DNA from: Betaproteobacteria bacterium
GTDB lineage: Bacteria > Pseudomonadota > Gammaproteobacteria > Burkholderiales > Rhodocyclaceae
Reading direction: 5' to 3'
DNA length: 64,000 bases
Assembly (NCBI GenBank): GCA_016720065.1
Contig: JADJXY010000002.1
Location: forward strand, 323,001-387,000
Shown here: in pieces, positions 17,014 through 25,638 of the stretch
Layout of the letters: each line of letters starts with the position of its first letter
Position numbering within the stretch: the first letter of the stretch is position 1
The notes under the pieces: generated by a model
Seen by the model: only the letters and a program-made list of their open reading frames with translations
The model's database searches: none
What the model was told of the DNA's origin: nothing
Position numbers and translations under genes: made by a program

Positions 17014-19473
17014 TTACCGTTCGCCGAGCTTGCGGCTCAGCTTTGCCACCTCGGGATCGTCCCCCGGACCGACCGTGAACCCCAGGGAAGCCATGAGCCG
17101 GTGCATGGCGGGGTTGTCGCGCAGCACTTCCCCGCTCATGGTGCGCAGGCCCCGCTGGCGGGCGACGTCCTGCAGGCTGGTCATGAGCAGGCTGCCGACG
17201 CCGCGGCCCGCCACCCGGTCGGCGACGACGATGCCGAATTCGCAGGCATGGCTGTCGGGCAGGACGGTGTAGCTCGCTTCGCCGATGATGGCTTCCGGCC
17301 CTTCCGCCCGGCGTTCGGTGGCCACCAGGACCATTTCCCGGTCGTAGTCGATCTGGGTGTGGCGGATCAGTTGTTGCCGGGGGAGTTCCTTCAGGCCGCC
17401 GAAGAAGCGGGTGTAGCGGGAGCGTTCGTCCAGGCCGCGGACGAACTCCTGAAAGGCGTCGGCATCCTCGGGCCGGATCGGCCGAATGCGGAATTGCGAT
17501 CCATCCTTGCCCTGCACCGTCTTTTCCAGCGAGAGGGGGTAGGGGCAGATGGCCATGTGTCCGTAGCGCCAGGTGTCTCCGCTCCAGGGGCGCAGGGCGG
17601 CGCCGAGCTTGGCGGGCAGGGCGGTCTCGCCCAGGACGACGGGGAGTTCGAGACTGGAGAGGGTGGGCAGCTCACAGGCCATTTCCGACACACGCAGGAG
17701 GATGTCGGCCAATTGGCGACTGCGGGCGCTGCGCCCTTCCTGGTCGCCCAGGATCGGATCCAGGGCGGGGGAGGCCAACAATTCCCGGGCCAGGCGACCG
17801 TTGAGGGGGGGGAGGGCGCGGGGGGCGAGGCTGCGGGAGAGGGGCGATCCGTCGTCCAGACTGAGCACCGGCCCCCACAGGGGGTCGGTCTCCAGGCGCA
17901 CGAACAGACGCGGCGTGAGGGCGCCCTCGGCGGCACCGGCTTCCGCCTCGGCCAGGGGGGGCAGGTGGAAGGCTTCCGCCACGGCCCGGGCTTCGGCTTC
18001 GGTAAGGCTGTCGCGGCCCGACTGCAGCGCGAAGTCGATCACCACCTTGGCCGCTCCCGCGGCGGGGGGCTGGCGGTGGGAGACCGATGCGGGAGTTTCC
18101 AGCAGGAGTGCCTGGTTACGCACGAAATCGGCCATGAAGGCAAAGGCCGCCACGGCGCTCTCCGGCGTGCGGAAGGCGGGGATGCCGGCCCGGGTGAGGA
18201 GGGCGCGGGATTCGCTCACCGAGGATTCCCCCATCAGCGCCACCAGGATGGGTTTGGCGGCTTCGCGCTGGGCGGCGGCGATGCGCCTCGCGGTTTCCGC
18301 CGGATCGTCGAGGCCGTTGGGGGCGATCACGACCAGCACGCCATCCACGCCGGGGTCGGCCAGACAAAGCTCCAGGGCCGTGGCGAAACGCCCCGCATCG
18401 GCGTCGATGAGCACATCCACCGGGTTGGCCTGGGACCAGGAGATGGGCAGCCCCATGGCCAGGCGAGCCTTGGTGGCGGGGACGAAGCGGGCCAGTTGCA
18501 GCCCCTGGTCCGCCACCGCGTCGGCGGCCAGCACGGCGGGGCCGCCACCGTTGGAGATGATGGCGAGCCGGTTGCCGGCCGGCCGCTGGGGGCTGGCCAG
18601 GGCACGGGCGGCGGTGAACAGGTCGCCCACCGAGCGCACGCGCAGGACGCCGGCCCGGCGCAGGGCGGCATCGAAACTGGCGTCGGCGCTGCCGGTGGAT
18701 TGAGAATGGCTGCGGGCCAGCGCGGCGGTGGCCGGGCTGCGGCCCGCCTTGACCGCCACCACCGGCTTGCTGCGGGCTGCGGCCCGCAGGGCGCTCAGGA
18801 AGCGCCGGCTGGAGCGGACCCCTTCCAGGTAGAGGAGGATGGCTTCCGTGCCCGGGTCGGTGGCCAGGAAATCGAGGATTTCCGGCAGGTCCACATCGCC
18901 CCCGTGGCCCGGGCCAAAGACGGCGGAAAGGGCGAAGTCGTTGCTGAAGGCCCAGTCGAGAACGTTGAGGCAGACCCCCGCCGACTGGGAGACGAAGGCC
19001 AGGTTGCCCGCCGGAATGCGGCGGTAGAACAGGGTGGCGTTGAGCCCCAGGGAAGGGCGGATGAAGCCGAGGGCCCGAGGCCCCATGATGCGCACGCCGC
19101 AGCGGCGGGCCGTCTGCATGAGGCTGTCCTGCACCAGGGCGCCGAACTCGCCGGCTTCGGCGAAACCGGCGCTGTGGACGACGGCGTAGCGGATGCGCTT
19201 CCTGCCGCACTGCTCGATGATGCCGCCCACGCCATCGGCGGGGGTGACCACCAGGGCCAGATCGATGCGCGCGTCGATGGCATCGAGGCTGGGGTGGCAG
19301 GCATGGCCGCGGATTTCGCGATGTTTGGGATTGACCAGGTAGACCTCGCCCCCATAGCCGCCTTCGAGCAGGTTGCGGGTGAGGGCGCCGCCCAGGGAAC
19401 GGTCGTCGGGGCTGGCCCCGAAAAGGACCACGGCGGCCGGGGCGACCAGCCCGGCCAGGGGGGAGCGGTTCAT
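17014..19473 (-). CDS. Pat/YfiQ-type protein acetyltransferase (acyl-CoA synthetase-like + GNAT)
   Basis: 819 residues. The first 460 resemble NDP-forming acyl-CoA synthetases: CoA-binding Rossmann start VVLFGASPDDRSLGGALTRNL, then GPRALGFIRPSLGLNATLF, LAFVSQSAGVCLNVLDWA and AIISNGGGPAVLAADAVADQG. The C-terminal ~170 are a GNAT domain (RIRPIRPEDADAFQEFVRGL, then EFGIVVADRVAGRGVGSLLM for acetyl-CoA). Pat enzymes acetylate lysines of acetyl-CoA synthetase and other proteins. It is shorter than the ~880-residue E. coli protein; the ATP-grasp part (about 475-640) appears shrunken. Start ATG 19473. A twin-PAS gene precedes it by 13 bp and is probably co-transcribed. Confidence 0.88.
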   Translation of the reverse strand: MNRSPLAGLVAPAAVVLFGASPDDRSLGGALTRNLLEGGYGGEVYLVNPKHREIRGHACHPSLDAIDARIDLALVVTPADGVGGIIEQCGRKRIRYAVVHSAGFAEAGEFGALVQDSLMQTARRCGVRIMGPRALGFIRPSLGLNATLFYRRIPAGNLAFVSQSAGVCLNVLDWAFSNDFALSAVFGPGHGGDVDLPEILDFLATDPGTEAILLYLEGVRSSRRFLSALRAAARSKPVVAVKAGRSPATAALARSHSQSTGSADASFDAALRRAGVLRVRSVGDLFTAARALASPQRPAGNRLAIISNGGGPAVLAADAVADQGLQLARFVPATKARLAMGLPISWSQANPVDVLIDADAGRFATALELCLADPGVDGVLVVIAPNGLDDPAETARRIAAAQREAAKPILVALMGESSVSESRALLTRAGIPAFRTPESAVAAFAFMADFVRNQALLLETPASVSHRQPPAAGAAKVVIDFALQSGRDSLTEAEARAVAEAFHLPPLAEAEAGAAEGALTPRLFVRLETDPLWGPVLSLDDGSPLSRSLAPRALPPLNGRLARELLASPALDPILGDQEGRSARSRQLADILLRVSEMACELPTLSSLELPVVLGETALPAKLGAALRPWSGDTWRYGHMAICPYPLSLEKTVQGKDGSQFRIRPIRPEDADAFQEFVRGLDERSRYTRFFGGLKELPRQQLIRHTQIDYDREMVLVATERRAEGPEAIIGEASYTVLPDSHACEFGIVVADRVAGRGVGSLLMTSLQDVARQRGLRTMSGEVLRDNPAMHRLMASLGFTVGPGDDPEVAKLSRKLGER

Positions 19474-19486
19474 TGCGGCGGGAAAG

Positions 19487-20344
19487 TCAGCGAGGGGAGT
19501 TCAGGTCTACGAGCAGGGTTTCGACGGCGCCGGCCAACTGGCCCTTCAAGTCGTGCAGGGGGGCGGCCATGAAATGCAGGTGGGTGCCCCCTTCGCCGAA
19601 GTCGGGAAAGAAGTCGCGCACCTCGAAGGCACCGGGAACCAGGGCGGAGGGCCGGGCGCGCTCGCCGTAGTGGCGGGCGACGGCGTCGGCGTCGGCGCCC
19701 TGGGCCACCAGCTCGGCCAGGACGACCTTGCGCGATTCGTGGCGGCTGTAGAAGGCGCACCAGGCGTCCTGGCGGCCCAGGGTCTCGCTGGCCGGGACGC
19801 CGGTCAGGGCTTCGCAGGCCTTGTTCCAGTGGGTGACGCGGCCTTCGCGGTCGAGGACGAAGGTGGCGACGGGGCTGCTGGCGACGATTTCGGCCAGGCG
19901 CCGCTCGCCCTCCCGCTGGGCGTCTTCCGCCGCCTTGCGCAGGGTGATGTCCTGCAGGGTCTCGATGCAGCCGATGGTCTTGCCTTCGGCGTCCTTCAGG
20001 GGCGCGGCGTTGAACGAGACCCAGCGGCCGGATTCGCCGAAGGCGGGAAAGAAATCCTCGGCTTCGTAGGCGCCGGGAATGAGCGCCGAGGCGCGGTACT
20101 TGCCGGCGTAGAACTTCTCCAGCAGCCCGGCGGCGGCGCCATCGAGGACCAGGTCGGCCATGACCGGCCGGTGGGCACGGTAGAAGGCGCGCCACTGGTG
20201 ATGGGTGCCGATGACTTCCTTGGCCGGAATCCCCGTGAGCTGGGCGAGGGCGCGGTTCCAGTGAACCACCTTGTGCTTCGCGTCGATGACAAAGGAAGGG
20301 ATAGGACTGCCGTCCAGAATCAGCGCGGTATCAAGGGAATTCAT
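19487..20344 (-). CDS. Twin-PAS protein without an output domain
   Basis: 285 residues made of two PAS domains in tandem (about 10-135 and 145-280). Both repeat the same text: FVIDAKHKVVHWNRALAQLTG versus FVLDREGRVTHWNKACEALTG, and a DFFP.FGE segment in each, so they arose by duplication. No kinase, GGDEF or MCP part follows. ATG 20344 has the strong GGAGGAGACC just upstream. Its stop lies 13 bp before the Pat-like gene on the same strand, so it may deliver a signal to that acetyltransferase; this is inference from spacing only. Confidence 0.85.
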   Translation of the reverse strand: MNSLDTALILDGSPIPSFVIDAKHKVVHWNRALAQLTGIPAKEVIGTHHQWRAFYRAHRPVMADLVLDGAAAGLLEKFYAGKYRASALIPGAYEAEDFFPAFGESGRWVSFNAAPLKDAEGKTIGCIETLQDITLRKAAEDAQREGERRLAEIVASSPVATFVLDREGRVTHWNKACEALTGVPASETLGRQDAWCAFYSRHESRKVVLAELVAQGADADAVARHYGERARPSALVPGAFEVRDFFPDFGEGGTHLHFMAAPLHDLKGQLAGAVETLLVDLNSPR

Positions 20345-20409
20345 GGTCTCCTCCGTTGGCGGCAACTATAGCAGGCCGGGAATGCGGCGGGGAGGTCCGG
20401 CGCGGGGTT

Positions 20410-20415
20410 TATAAT
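20410..20415 (+). promoter_or_regulatory. -10 box of rnpB
   Basis: Perfect TATAAT seven bases before the predicted 5' end of the RNase P RNA. No clear -35 hexamer precedes it. Confidence 0.6.
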
Positions 20416-20421
20416 GGCGGC

Positions 20422-20857
20422 GGAAAGTCGGCCAGGCAATCGCCGGGCGGGCGGAGGCGACTTCGCTGCCGGGAGGAAAGTCCGGGCTCCACAGGGCAGG
20501 ATGCCAGCTAACGGCTGGGCGCTATAAGCCGCAAGGCGAAGGCGACGGAAAGTGCAACAGAGAATAGACCGCCCAAGCCGGGGGAAACCCCGGACGGCAA
20601 GGGTGAAACGGTGGCCGGGCGCAAGTCCGGGCGGCGGGGTGAAAGCCTCGTCGGGGTAAGAGCCCACCGCGCCGGCGGTAACGCTCGGCGGCATGGAAAA
20701 CCCCATCCGGAGCAAGGCCAAATAGGGAAGCATGGGCGTGGCCCGCGCTGCTTCCGGGTAGGCTGCTTGAGCCTGTCGGCAACGGCAGGCCTAGAGGAAT
20801 GATTGCCACGGCATCGCAAGGTGCCGCTACAGAACCCGGCTTATCGGCCGGCTTTCC
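20422..20857 (+). ncRNA. rnpB: RNase P RNA, bacterial type A
   Basis: Catalytic RNA of RNase P, which removes tRNA 5' leaders. About 436 nt. The 5' and 3' ends pair (AAAGTCGGCC near 20424 with GGCCGGCTTT near 20846). Universally conserved pieces are present: GAGGAAAGTCCGGGCTCC-like text from about 20474, GAAACGGTGGCCGGGCGCA near 20603, the AGAGGAATGATTGCC stretch near 20793 and ACAGAACCCGGCTTATCGG near the 3' end. A consensus -10 box sits 7 bases upstream. Ends are estimated from pairing and are good to a few bases. Confidence 0.96.
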
Positions 20858-20879
20858 AAACGAATTCAGGAGACGGGGC

Positions 20880-22004
20880 ATGGCCGCGGCGTGGGTGGAG
20901 TGGGACGAAGGCGGCACGCAGCACCGGGCCCGCTGGCGCTCGGCGGCGGGCCATCCGGCGCCGCGCCGGATAGTCGTCGCCGACGACAGTCTGCGGGCGG
21001 ACGAGGCCTATGCCCTGGTTTCCCAGGGCACGGCGCTGCTCTGGCGGGGAGATTTCCACAATGCCCGTCAGTTGCTCCAGGCCCTGGCACGGCGCATGGA
21101 CCGGCGGCGGCCCAAGGCGGGTGCGACCCTCAGCGAGACCTTTCATCTGCATCGCCAGGCTCAGGCTCAGCGGTCCCGCACCCTGGGGCTCCTGCTGCTT
21201 CCCCTCGACGGCGCCTACAGCGTCCCCCTGCGCCGTGCGCCGGAGCTGCGGGCGGCCTGCGAGGAAGTCCTGGGAGCGGCCGACGGCGAGGCCGGGCTCA
21301 TATCCCTGCGAGAATTGCAGGGTCTGGTGGGGGCCCACGAATGGCGCAAGAAGGGGGTGCCGGTCCCGGCCCTGGGCGGGCGCATCCATCCCTGGTACGG
21401 GGTTTTTTCTCCGGTGCGGGGCGAGTACCTGGACCTGGTTGGCGAAGCCCCTCTGCCTGCCACCCGGCTGGCCTTCGACATCGGCACCGGCACCGGCGTC
21501 CTGGCGGCGCTGCTCGCCTGGCGCGGGGTGGAAAGGGTGGTGGCCACCGACTGTGCGGCGAGCGCCCTGGCCTGTGCCCGGGAAAACGTCGAACGCCTGG
21601 GTCTGGCGGGGCAGGTCGACGTGGTCGAGGCCGACCTCTTCCCGCCGGGGCGCGCGCCCCTGGTGGTGTGCAACCCGCCCTGGGTGCCGGGCAAGCCCGC
21701 TACCGCCATCGAAGCCGCCATCTATGACCCGGAGAGCCGCATGTTGAAGGGTTTTCTCGCCGGGGTCGCGGCTCATCTGGAGCCGGGGGGCGAGGCCTGG
21801 CTCATTCTTTCCGATCTGGCCGAGCACCTCGGCCTGCGCCAGCGGGAGGATGTGCTGGCGGCCATCACAGCCGGCGGGCTGGCGGTGATCGGACGTCTCG
21901 ACATCCGCCCCCGCCACGGCAAGGCGGCCGACCCGGACGATCCGCTCCATGCCGCCCGCTCCCGGGAGACGACTTCCCTCTGGCGGCTGGTCGCCCGGGG
22001 GTAG
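20880..22004 (+). CDS. Class I SAM-dependent methyltransferase (MTS / NPPW type)
   Basis: 374 residues. The C-terminal half is a methyltransferase: SAM-binding FDIGTGTGVLAALLAW, the acidic VVATDCAAS, and catalytic VVCNPPWVPG of the kind used by N-methyltransferases acting on planar groups of RNA or glutamine (RsmC/RlmG/PrmC relatives). The N-terminal ~200 residues are a separate region unlike a named domain to me. Substrate unknown. ATG 20880 has GGAG nine bases upstream (CAGGAGACGGGGCATG). It follows rnpB by 22 bp and ends 5 bp from the convergent chemoreceptor gene. Confidence 0.88.
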   Translation: MAAAWVEWDEGGTQHRARWRSAAGHPAPRRIVVADDSLRADEAYALVSQGTALLWRGDFHNARQLLQALARRMDRRRPKAGATLSETFHLHRQAQAQRSRTLGLLLLPLDGAYSVPLRRAPELRAACEEVLGAADGEAGLISLRELQGLVGAHEWRKKGVPVPALGGRIHPWYGVFSPVRGEYLDLVGEAPLPATRLAFDIGTGTGVLAALLAWRGVERVVATDCAASALACARENVERLGLAGQVDVVEADLFPPGRAPLVVCNPPWVPGKPATAIEAAIYDPESRMLKGFLAGVAAHLEPGGEAWLILSDLAEHLGLRQREDVLAAITAGGLAVIGRLDIRPRHGKAADPDDPLHAARSRETTSLWRLVARG

Positions 22005-22009
22005 GGGCT

Positions 22010-23296
22010 TCACTTCATCTGGGCTTCGATATTGGCGAAGAGCCGCTCGTAGATCTGGATCAGGTCGTCGCGGTCGGCGCTGCCCTTGACCCAGCGCTTC
22101 GACGAGGCGATGGCCACGGCGCGCTTCTCCTCGTCGGTGAGACTGTCGATCACCAGGGGCTCGCCGTGCAGGATGGCGTTGGCGTCGGCCCGGGCCTTCT
22201 GGGCCATGGCGACCAGGCCCATCGAGCGTCCCATGGTGCCGGCGCCGTCGAGGATGGCGTTGTTGAGCGCCGTGATGCGGGAGGCGGATCGGGCGGATTC
22301 GCCCAATTGATGACCGAACTCGTCGGCGGTGCTGCGGGCGTCGGCCACTGCGGCGCTGAGCCCGCCGATCTGCTCGCATACGGTTTCCAGGGCGGTCGTC
22401 ATGGCCGTGATGGCGACGGCGATTTCCTCGGCCGACCGCTGCGACTGGTCGGCCAGCTTGCGCACTTCGTCGGCCACCACCGCAAAACCCCGCCCGGCCT
22501 CGCCGGCCCGGGCCGCTTCGATGGCGGCGTTGAGGGCGAGCAGATTGGTCTGTTTGGCGATGCCATCGATGTGGCTGGTCAGATGGCGGATGGCGTCCGC
22601 CTTGCGGGTGAGGTCGCCCAGGGAGTCGACGCTGCTCTGGCTGGAACTGTGGGCATTGCCCAGGGCGCCCGCCATGCGTTCGGCGGAAAGGGCCATGGCC
22701 CCGGCGGACTGGGCGAAGGTATCCGCCATGGCCCCGGACTGCCCCGCGTCGTCGCCCACCCGCCGCAGGCTTGCGCCCACATGCTCGATGGCGCGCGAGA
22801 GCCCGCTCTCGGAACGAAGGAAGATGCGCGACAGGAGCGCGTCCCGGGCGACGGACTCCCGCGCTGCCTCCAGCGAGTCGAGCAGCGCCTGCATGCGTTC
22901 CAGAACCTCGGCGAAGGCCCCGTGCAGGCCCGTGGTCTGCAGGCGCCGCCAGGAGCGGTCGTGGGACGAAGCCTCCAGTCCCCCCAGGATTTCGCGGAAG
23001 GCGGTCTCGGTCTGATCGAGCGCGGAATTCAGATTCACCCGGATCGACTCCAGGGTGGCATCGTCGAAACGCTTGGGCAGGCGACCGACGAGCCGGCCCT
23101 GGCCGACTTCGTCAAGCAGGGTGCGGGTTTCGGCCAGGGATGCCTTTCCCCCCTCGCGCCGCAAGAGCAGGGCGGCGAGGGCCGGAACGAGGAGCGCCAG
23201 GGCCGCCCAGGGCGACCAGAAGGCGGCCCCGGCGCCGGCCGCGATGAGGCCCGCCGCGAGCCAGCGGGGATCAAAGCGAGAAGACGAGTTGTTCAT
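22010..23296 (-). CDS. Methyl-accepting chemoreceptor, partner half of a split Aer-like sensor
   Basis: 428 residues. A single hydrophobic hairpin near residues 13-45 anchors it to the membrane; there is no periplasmic ligand domain. A linker (about 55-170) leads to an MCP signalling domain with KQTNLLALNAAIEAARAG and GRGFAVVADEVRKLADQ. The C-terminal ~80 residues lack a CheR-docking pentapeptide. The start ATG at 23296 lies inside the upstream PAS gene (26-bp overlap, different frame), so both are made from one transcript. Together the pair matches the parts of E. coli Aer, which are fused there. Likely role: aerotaxis or redox taxis. Confidence 0.9.
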   Translation of the reverse strand: MNNSSSRFDPRWLAAGLIAAGAGAAFWSPWAALALLVPALAALLLRREGGKASLAETRTLLDEVGQGRLVGRLPKRFDDATLESIRVNLNSALDQTETAFREILGGLEASSHDRSWRRLQTTGLHGAFAEVLERMQALLDSLEAARESVARDALLSRIFLRSESGLSRAIEHVGASLRRVGDDAGQSGAMADTFAQSAGAMALSAERMAGALGNAHSSSQSSVDSLGDLTRKADAIRHLTSHIDGIAKQTNLLALNAAIEAARAGEAGRGFAVVADEVRKLADQSQRSAEEIAVAITAMTTALETVCEQIGGLSAAVADARSTADEFGHQLGESARSASRITALNNAILDGAGTMGRSMGLVAMAQKARADANAILHGEPLVIDSLTDEEKRAVAIASSKRWVKGSADRDDLIQIYERLFANIEAQMK

Positions 23297-23789
23297 AGCT
23301 CACCCCCGACTGATTGAGCAGGCCCACCAGGACTGCCGTGCCCGCGTCTATGGCATCCCGGGCGCCGGCGCTTCTCTCGGCCTCCAGCATGCGGCGATAG
23401 ACGGGTTCTATGGCCTCCACCGCCGCCCGCTTGGGGCAGCGGCGCACCGAGGTATAGCCCAGGATGACCCCCTGGGGCCCGAAATCCGGTGCAATGTGGG
23501 TAAAGACCCAGTAGTGGCCGCCATCCTTGGACATGTTCTTCACGTAGGCGAAGAATTCGCCGCCCGCCTGGATGGTGTCCCAGGCCAGTTTGAAGGCCGC
23601 CCGTGGCATGTCGGGATGGCGGATGATGTTGTGCTGGGAGCCGAGAAGCTCGGCTTCGGTGTAACCCGAAAATTCGATGAAGATCGGGTTGCAATAGGTG
23701 ATGATGCCCTTGGGGCTGGTCTTGGACACGATGAAATCGTTTTCCCGCATCACCCGTTCTTTGCCGGTTGGCGTGATGTTCCGCTTCAT
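23271..23789 (-). CDS. Aer-type PAS sensor protein
   Basis: 172 residues. Residues about 15-120 are a PAS domain of the Aer class: ENDFIVSKTSPKGIITYCNP, then GSQHNIIRHPDMPRAAFKLAW and GGEFFAYVKNMSKDGGHYWV. In E. coli Aer this domain binds FAD and reports the redox state of the respiratory chain. ATG 23789 follows GGGGGAGCATCC. No membrane anchor is present, so it should dock to the chemoreceptor encoded by the overlapping downstream gene. A -10-like TAGAAT (minus strand, 23819-23824) and a 7-bp hairpin (23845-23865) lie upstream in the gap shared with hipBA. Confidence 0.9.
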   Translation of the reverse strand: MKRNITPTGKERVMRENDFIVSKTSPKGIITYCNPIFIEFSGYTEAELLGSQHNIIRHPDMPRAAFKLAWDTIQAGGEFFAYVKNMSKDGGHYWVFTHIAPDFGPQGVILGYTSVRRCPKRAAVEAIEPVYRRMLEAERSAGARDAIDAGTAVLVGLLNQSGVSYEQLVFSL

Positions 23790-23896
23790 GGATGCTCCCC
23801 CGCTCGGAGTGTCCGGCCATTCTAGCGCATACGCCAAAAGTATTACGCCCCCAATTGCGGGGCGTGGGGAGAAAATCTGCCTGGGTGGGTCGAAAT

Positions 23897-23925
23897 TTGA
23901 CCCCCACTTGGCCGTGCACGATGAT
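23897..23925 (+). promoter_or_regulatory. Probable hipBA promoter
   Basis: TTGACC (23897-23902), 17-bp spacer, GATGAT (23920-23925). Predicted transcription start about 23932, inside the palindromic operator. Moderate match only. Confidence 0.4.
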
Positions 23926-23930
23926 AAAGT

Positions 23931-23953
23931 GGTGGTTAATACTATTAAACACC
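23931..23953. promoter_or_regulatory. Palindromic operator upstream of hipBA
   Basis: GGTGGTTAAT - ACT - ATTAAACACC: ten-base arms with one mismatch, ending 9 bp before the antitoxin start codon. It is AT-rich against a GC-rich background. Position and symmetry fit autorepression by the HipB-like antitoxin encoded next. Confidence 0.5.
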
Positions 23954-23962
23954 AGTTTATTG

Positions 23963-24301
23963 ATGACCCGTTCCACCAACAGCAATCACGCCCTGCCGCA
24001 GGAATCCCGTGCTGCCCTGCAGAACCTGGGGTTGCGTCTGCGGGTGCAGCGCCTGGCCCGGAACATGACGCTGGAGCAGATGGCCGAGCGCCTGCTGTGC
24101 TCCCCGACGACCTGCCGCGCCCTGGAAAGCGGCAAGCCAACGGTGAATCTCGGCCTCCTGGTGCATGCGCTGTGGCTGTTCGGCAAGACGGACGAACTCG
24201 ACAAACTCTTCCCGCTGGAAATCGGCATGCTCGGTCACAAGCGCAGCCAGCGGGCGCGCCCGGCGAGCAAGGGCATCGGCGATGACGAACGGGATTTCTG
24301 A
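23963..24301 (+). CDS. hipB: HipB-like XRE-family antitoxin
   Basis: 112 residues. Residues about 20-75 form an XRE helix-turn-helix: LGLRLRVQRLARNMTLEQMA, then CSPTTCRALESGKPTVNLGL. HipB proteins bind an operator in front of their own operon and sequester the HipA kinase. ATG 23963 was chosen because the HTH domain follows at the usual distance; earlier starts would cover the promoter. The last 20 bp overlap hipA in another frame, typical of coupled toxin-antitoxin genes. Confidence 0.88.
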   Translation: MTRSTNSNHALPQESRAALQNLGLRLRVQRLARNMTLEQMAERLLCSPTTCRALESGKPTVNLGLLVHALWLFGKTDELDKLFPLEIGMLGHKRSQRARPASKGIGDDERDF

Positions 24302-25547
24302 AAGCCTCCTCTACGTCGGCCTGCATTTGCCCGAGGAAGGGGCAAGGGCGCCGGTGACGGCGGCCGTGCTCAAACTGGAACGGAACGATCATCAGGAAAG
24401 CGGCCATTTCGCCTACGGCCTCGGCTACCTGGAGCGGCCCGGGGCGATGGCCCTGAATCCCCTGCACCTGCCACTGCAACGCGAGACCTTCCGCTTGGCG
24501 CCGCGCCTGTTGCGCGAAGGTGGCGCCTTGCCGCTGACCCTGCGCGATGCGCTGCCCGACGCCTGGGGACAGCGCGTACTGGCCCATGCGCTGGGCGGGC
24601 GCCTGCCCAGCCCCCGCGAACAACTCCTGCTGACCAACGAAGATCGCGTCGGCGCCATGATCTTTTCCCCAAGCCGCGAGATGCCACCGCCGGCCGATCT
24701 GCCCCATGACGATCTGGCGCAACTGGCCGAGGCGGTCCGTCGCCTGCAATACGACATGGACATCCCGAAGCCGCTCAAGCGCCTGCTGCTGCGCGGCGGC
24801 AGCCTGGGCGGCGCGCGGCCGAAGGCGTCGTTTACCCACGCAGGCGCCCTGTGGCTGGCCAAGTTTCCCGCCGCCGGCGACCTGCTGGACGTGCAGGTGC
24901 TGGAAGCCTTCGCCCTCGGGTTGGCGGCAAACTGCGGCATCCGCGTGCCGCAATTCATGCTCATGCCCATCGAACGCGGCGAAACCGCCTTCCTGTCGCG
25001 CCGCTTCGACCGCAGCGGCGAAAATGCAGGACAGCGCCAGCATTTTCTCTCGGCCGCTGCCTTGCTCGATGTGCCCTACGATTCCAGCGCCGGCAGCTAC
25101 ATCGACTTCGCCCGCGTCATCCGCCGCCTGAGCGCGCAGCCCAAGGTCGATCTGGAGGAACTGTTCCGGCGCATGGTCTTCAACCTGCTGATCGACAACA
25201 GCGACGACCACCTCAAGAACCACGGCATGCTCTGCGTCGGCGGCGACCGCTACGTTCTGTCTCCGGCCTTCGACGTCGTTCCACAACTGAGCAACCTCGG
25301 TTACCAGATGCTTTCCATCGACGGCTCGACCCAGGAATCCAGTCTGGAACTGGCCATCGAGGCGGCGCCGCACTTCGATTTTACAAAGGACGAAGCCCGC
25401 GCCATCGCCCGTGCCATGGCCGCTGTGGTGTATGGGCCGTGGGGGCTACAGTCGTTGAGTCTTCCCGCTGCGCCGGAGGTTTTGCGGCAGCGCTTGCAGG
25501 CCTGTTTCCAGCGGCAGAAGGCGATCATCCGCGCTGCTGTCTTGTGA
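24282..25547 (+). CDS. hipA: HipA-like serine/threonine kinase toxin
   Basis: 421 residues, close to E. coli HipA (440). An N-terminal HipA_N region (about 5-110) is followed by the kinase core: SLGGARPKASF glycine-rich loop, IERGETAFLSRRFDR, catalytic LLIDNSDDHLKNHGML and metal-binding YVLSPAFDVVP. HipA-type kinases phosphorylate targets such as glutamyl-tRNA synthetase and cause growth arrest or persistence. The start ATG 24282 overlaps hipB by 20 bp. A strong intrinsic terminator follows 23 bp after the stop. Confidence 0.92.
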   Translation: MTNGISESLLYVGLHLPEEGARAPVTAAVLKLERNDHQESGHFAYGLGYLERPGAMALNPLHLPLQRETFRLAPRLLREGGALPLTLRDALPDAWGQRVLAHALGGRLPSPREQLLLTNEDRVGAMIFSPSREMPPPADLPHDDLAQLAEAVRRLQYDMDIPKPLKRLLLRGGSLGGARPKASFTHAGALWLAKFPAAGDLLDVQVLEAFALGLAANCGIRVPQFMLMPIERGETAFLSRRFDRSGENAGQRQHFLSAAALLDVPYDSSAGSYIDFARVIRRLSAQPKVDLEELFRRMVFNLLIDNSDDHLKNHGMLCVGGDRYVLSPAFDVVPQLSNLGYQMLSIDGSTQESSLELAIEAAPHFDFTKDEARAIARAMAAVVYGPWGLQSLSLPAAPEVLRQRLQACFQRQKAIIRAAVL

Positions 25548-25569
25548 GCCCCCTGATTGGGGCTCCAAG

Positions 25570-25600
25570 AAAAACGCCTTCGGTTCTCGGAGGCGTTTTT
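25570..25600. terminator. Bidirectional intrinsic terminator between hipA and cysN
   Basis: Perfect ten-base stem AAAAACGCCT / AGGCGTTTTT with an 11-base loop. It gives a U-run on either strand and separates two convergent operons. Confidence 0.85.
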
Positions 25601-25638
25601 CGTTCTGGCCGACCGTTCCTGGCGGTCGGAGATTCGAC

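Noticed and set aside
20345..20880. Small coding regions on either strand across the rnpB region
   Set aside because: All overlap the conserved RNase P RNA and show no protein-like conservation.
22010..23789. Sequencing frameshift in a single aer gene
   Set aside because: The PAS gene ends with its own ~50-residue extension and the MCP has its own start; overlap of 26 bp fits coupled genes better. Relatives could still overturn this, so it is kept as a finding.
23790..23870. Sigma-28 flagellar promoter before the PAS gene
   Set aside because: A TAATACTT-N11-GCTAGAAT alignment has the right spacing but too many mismatches to TAAAGTTT/GCCGATAA.
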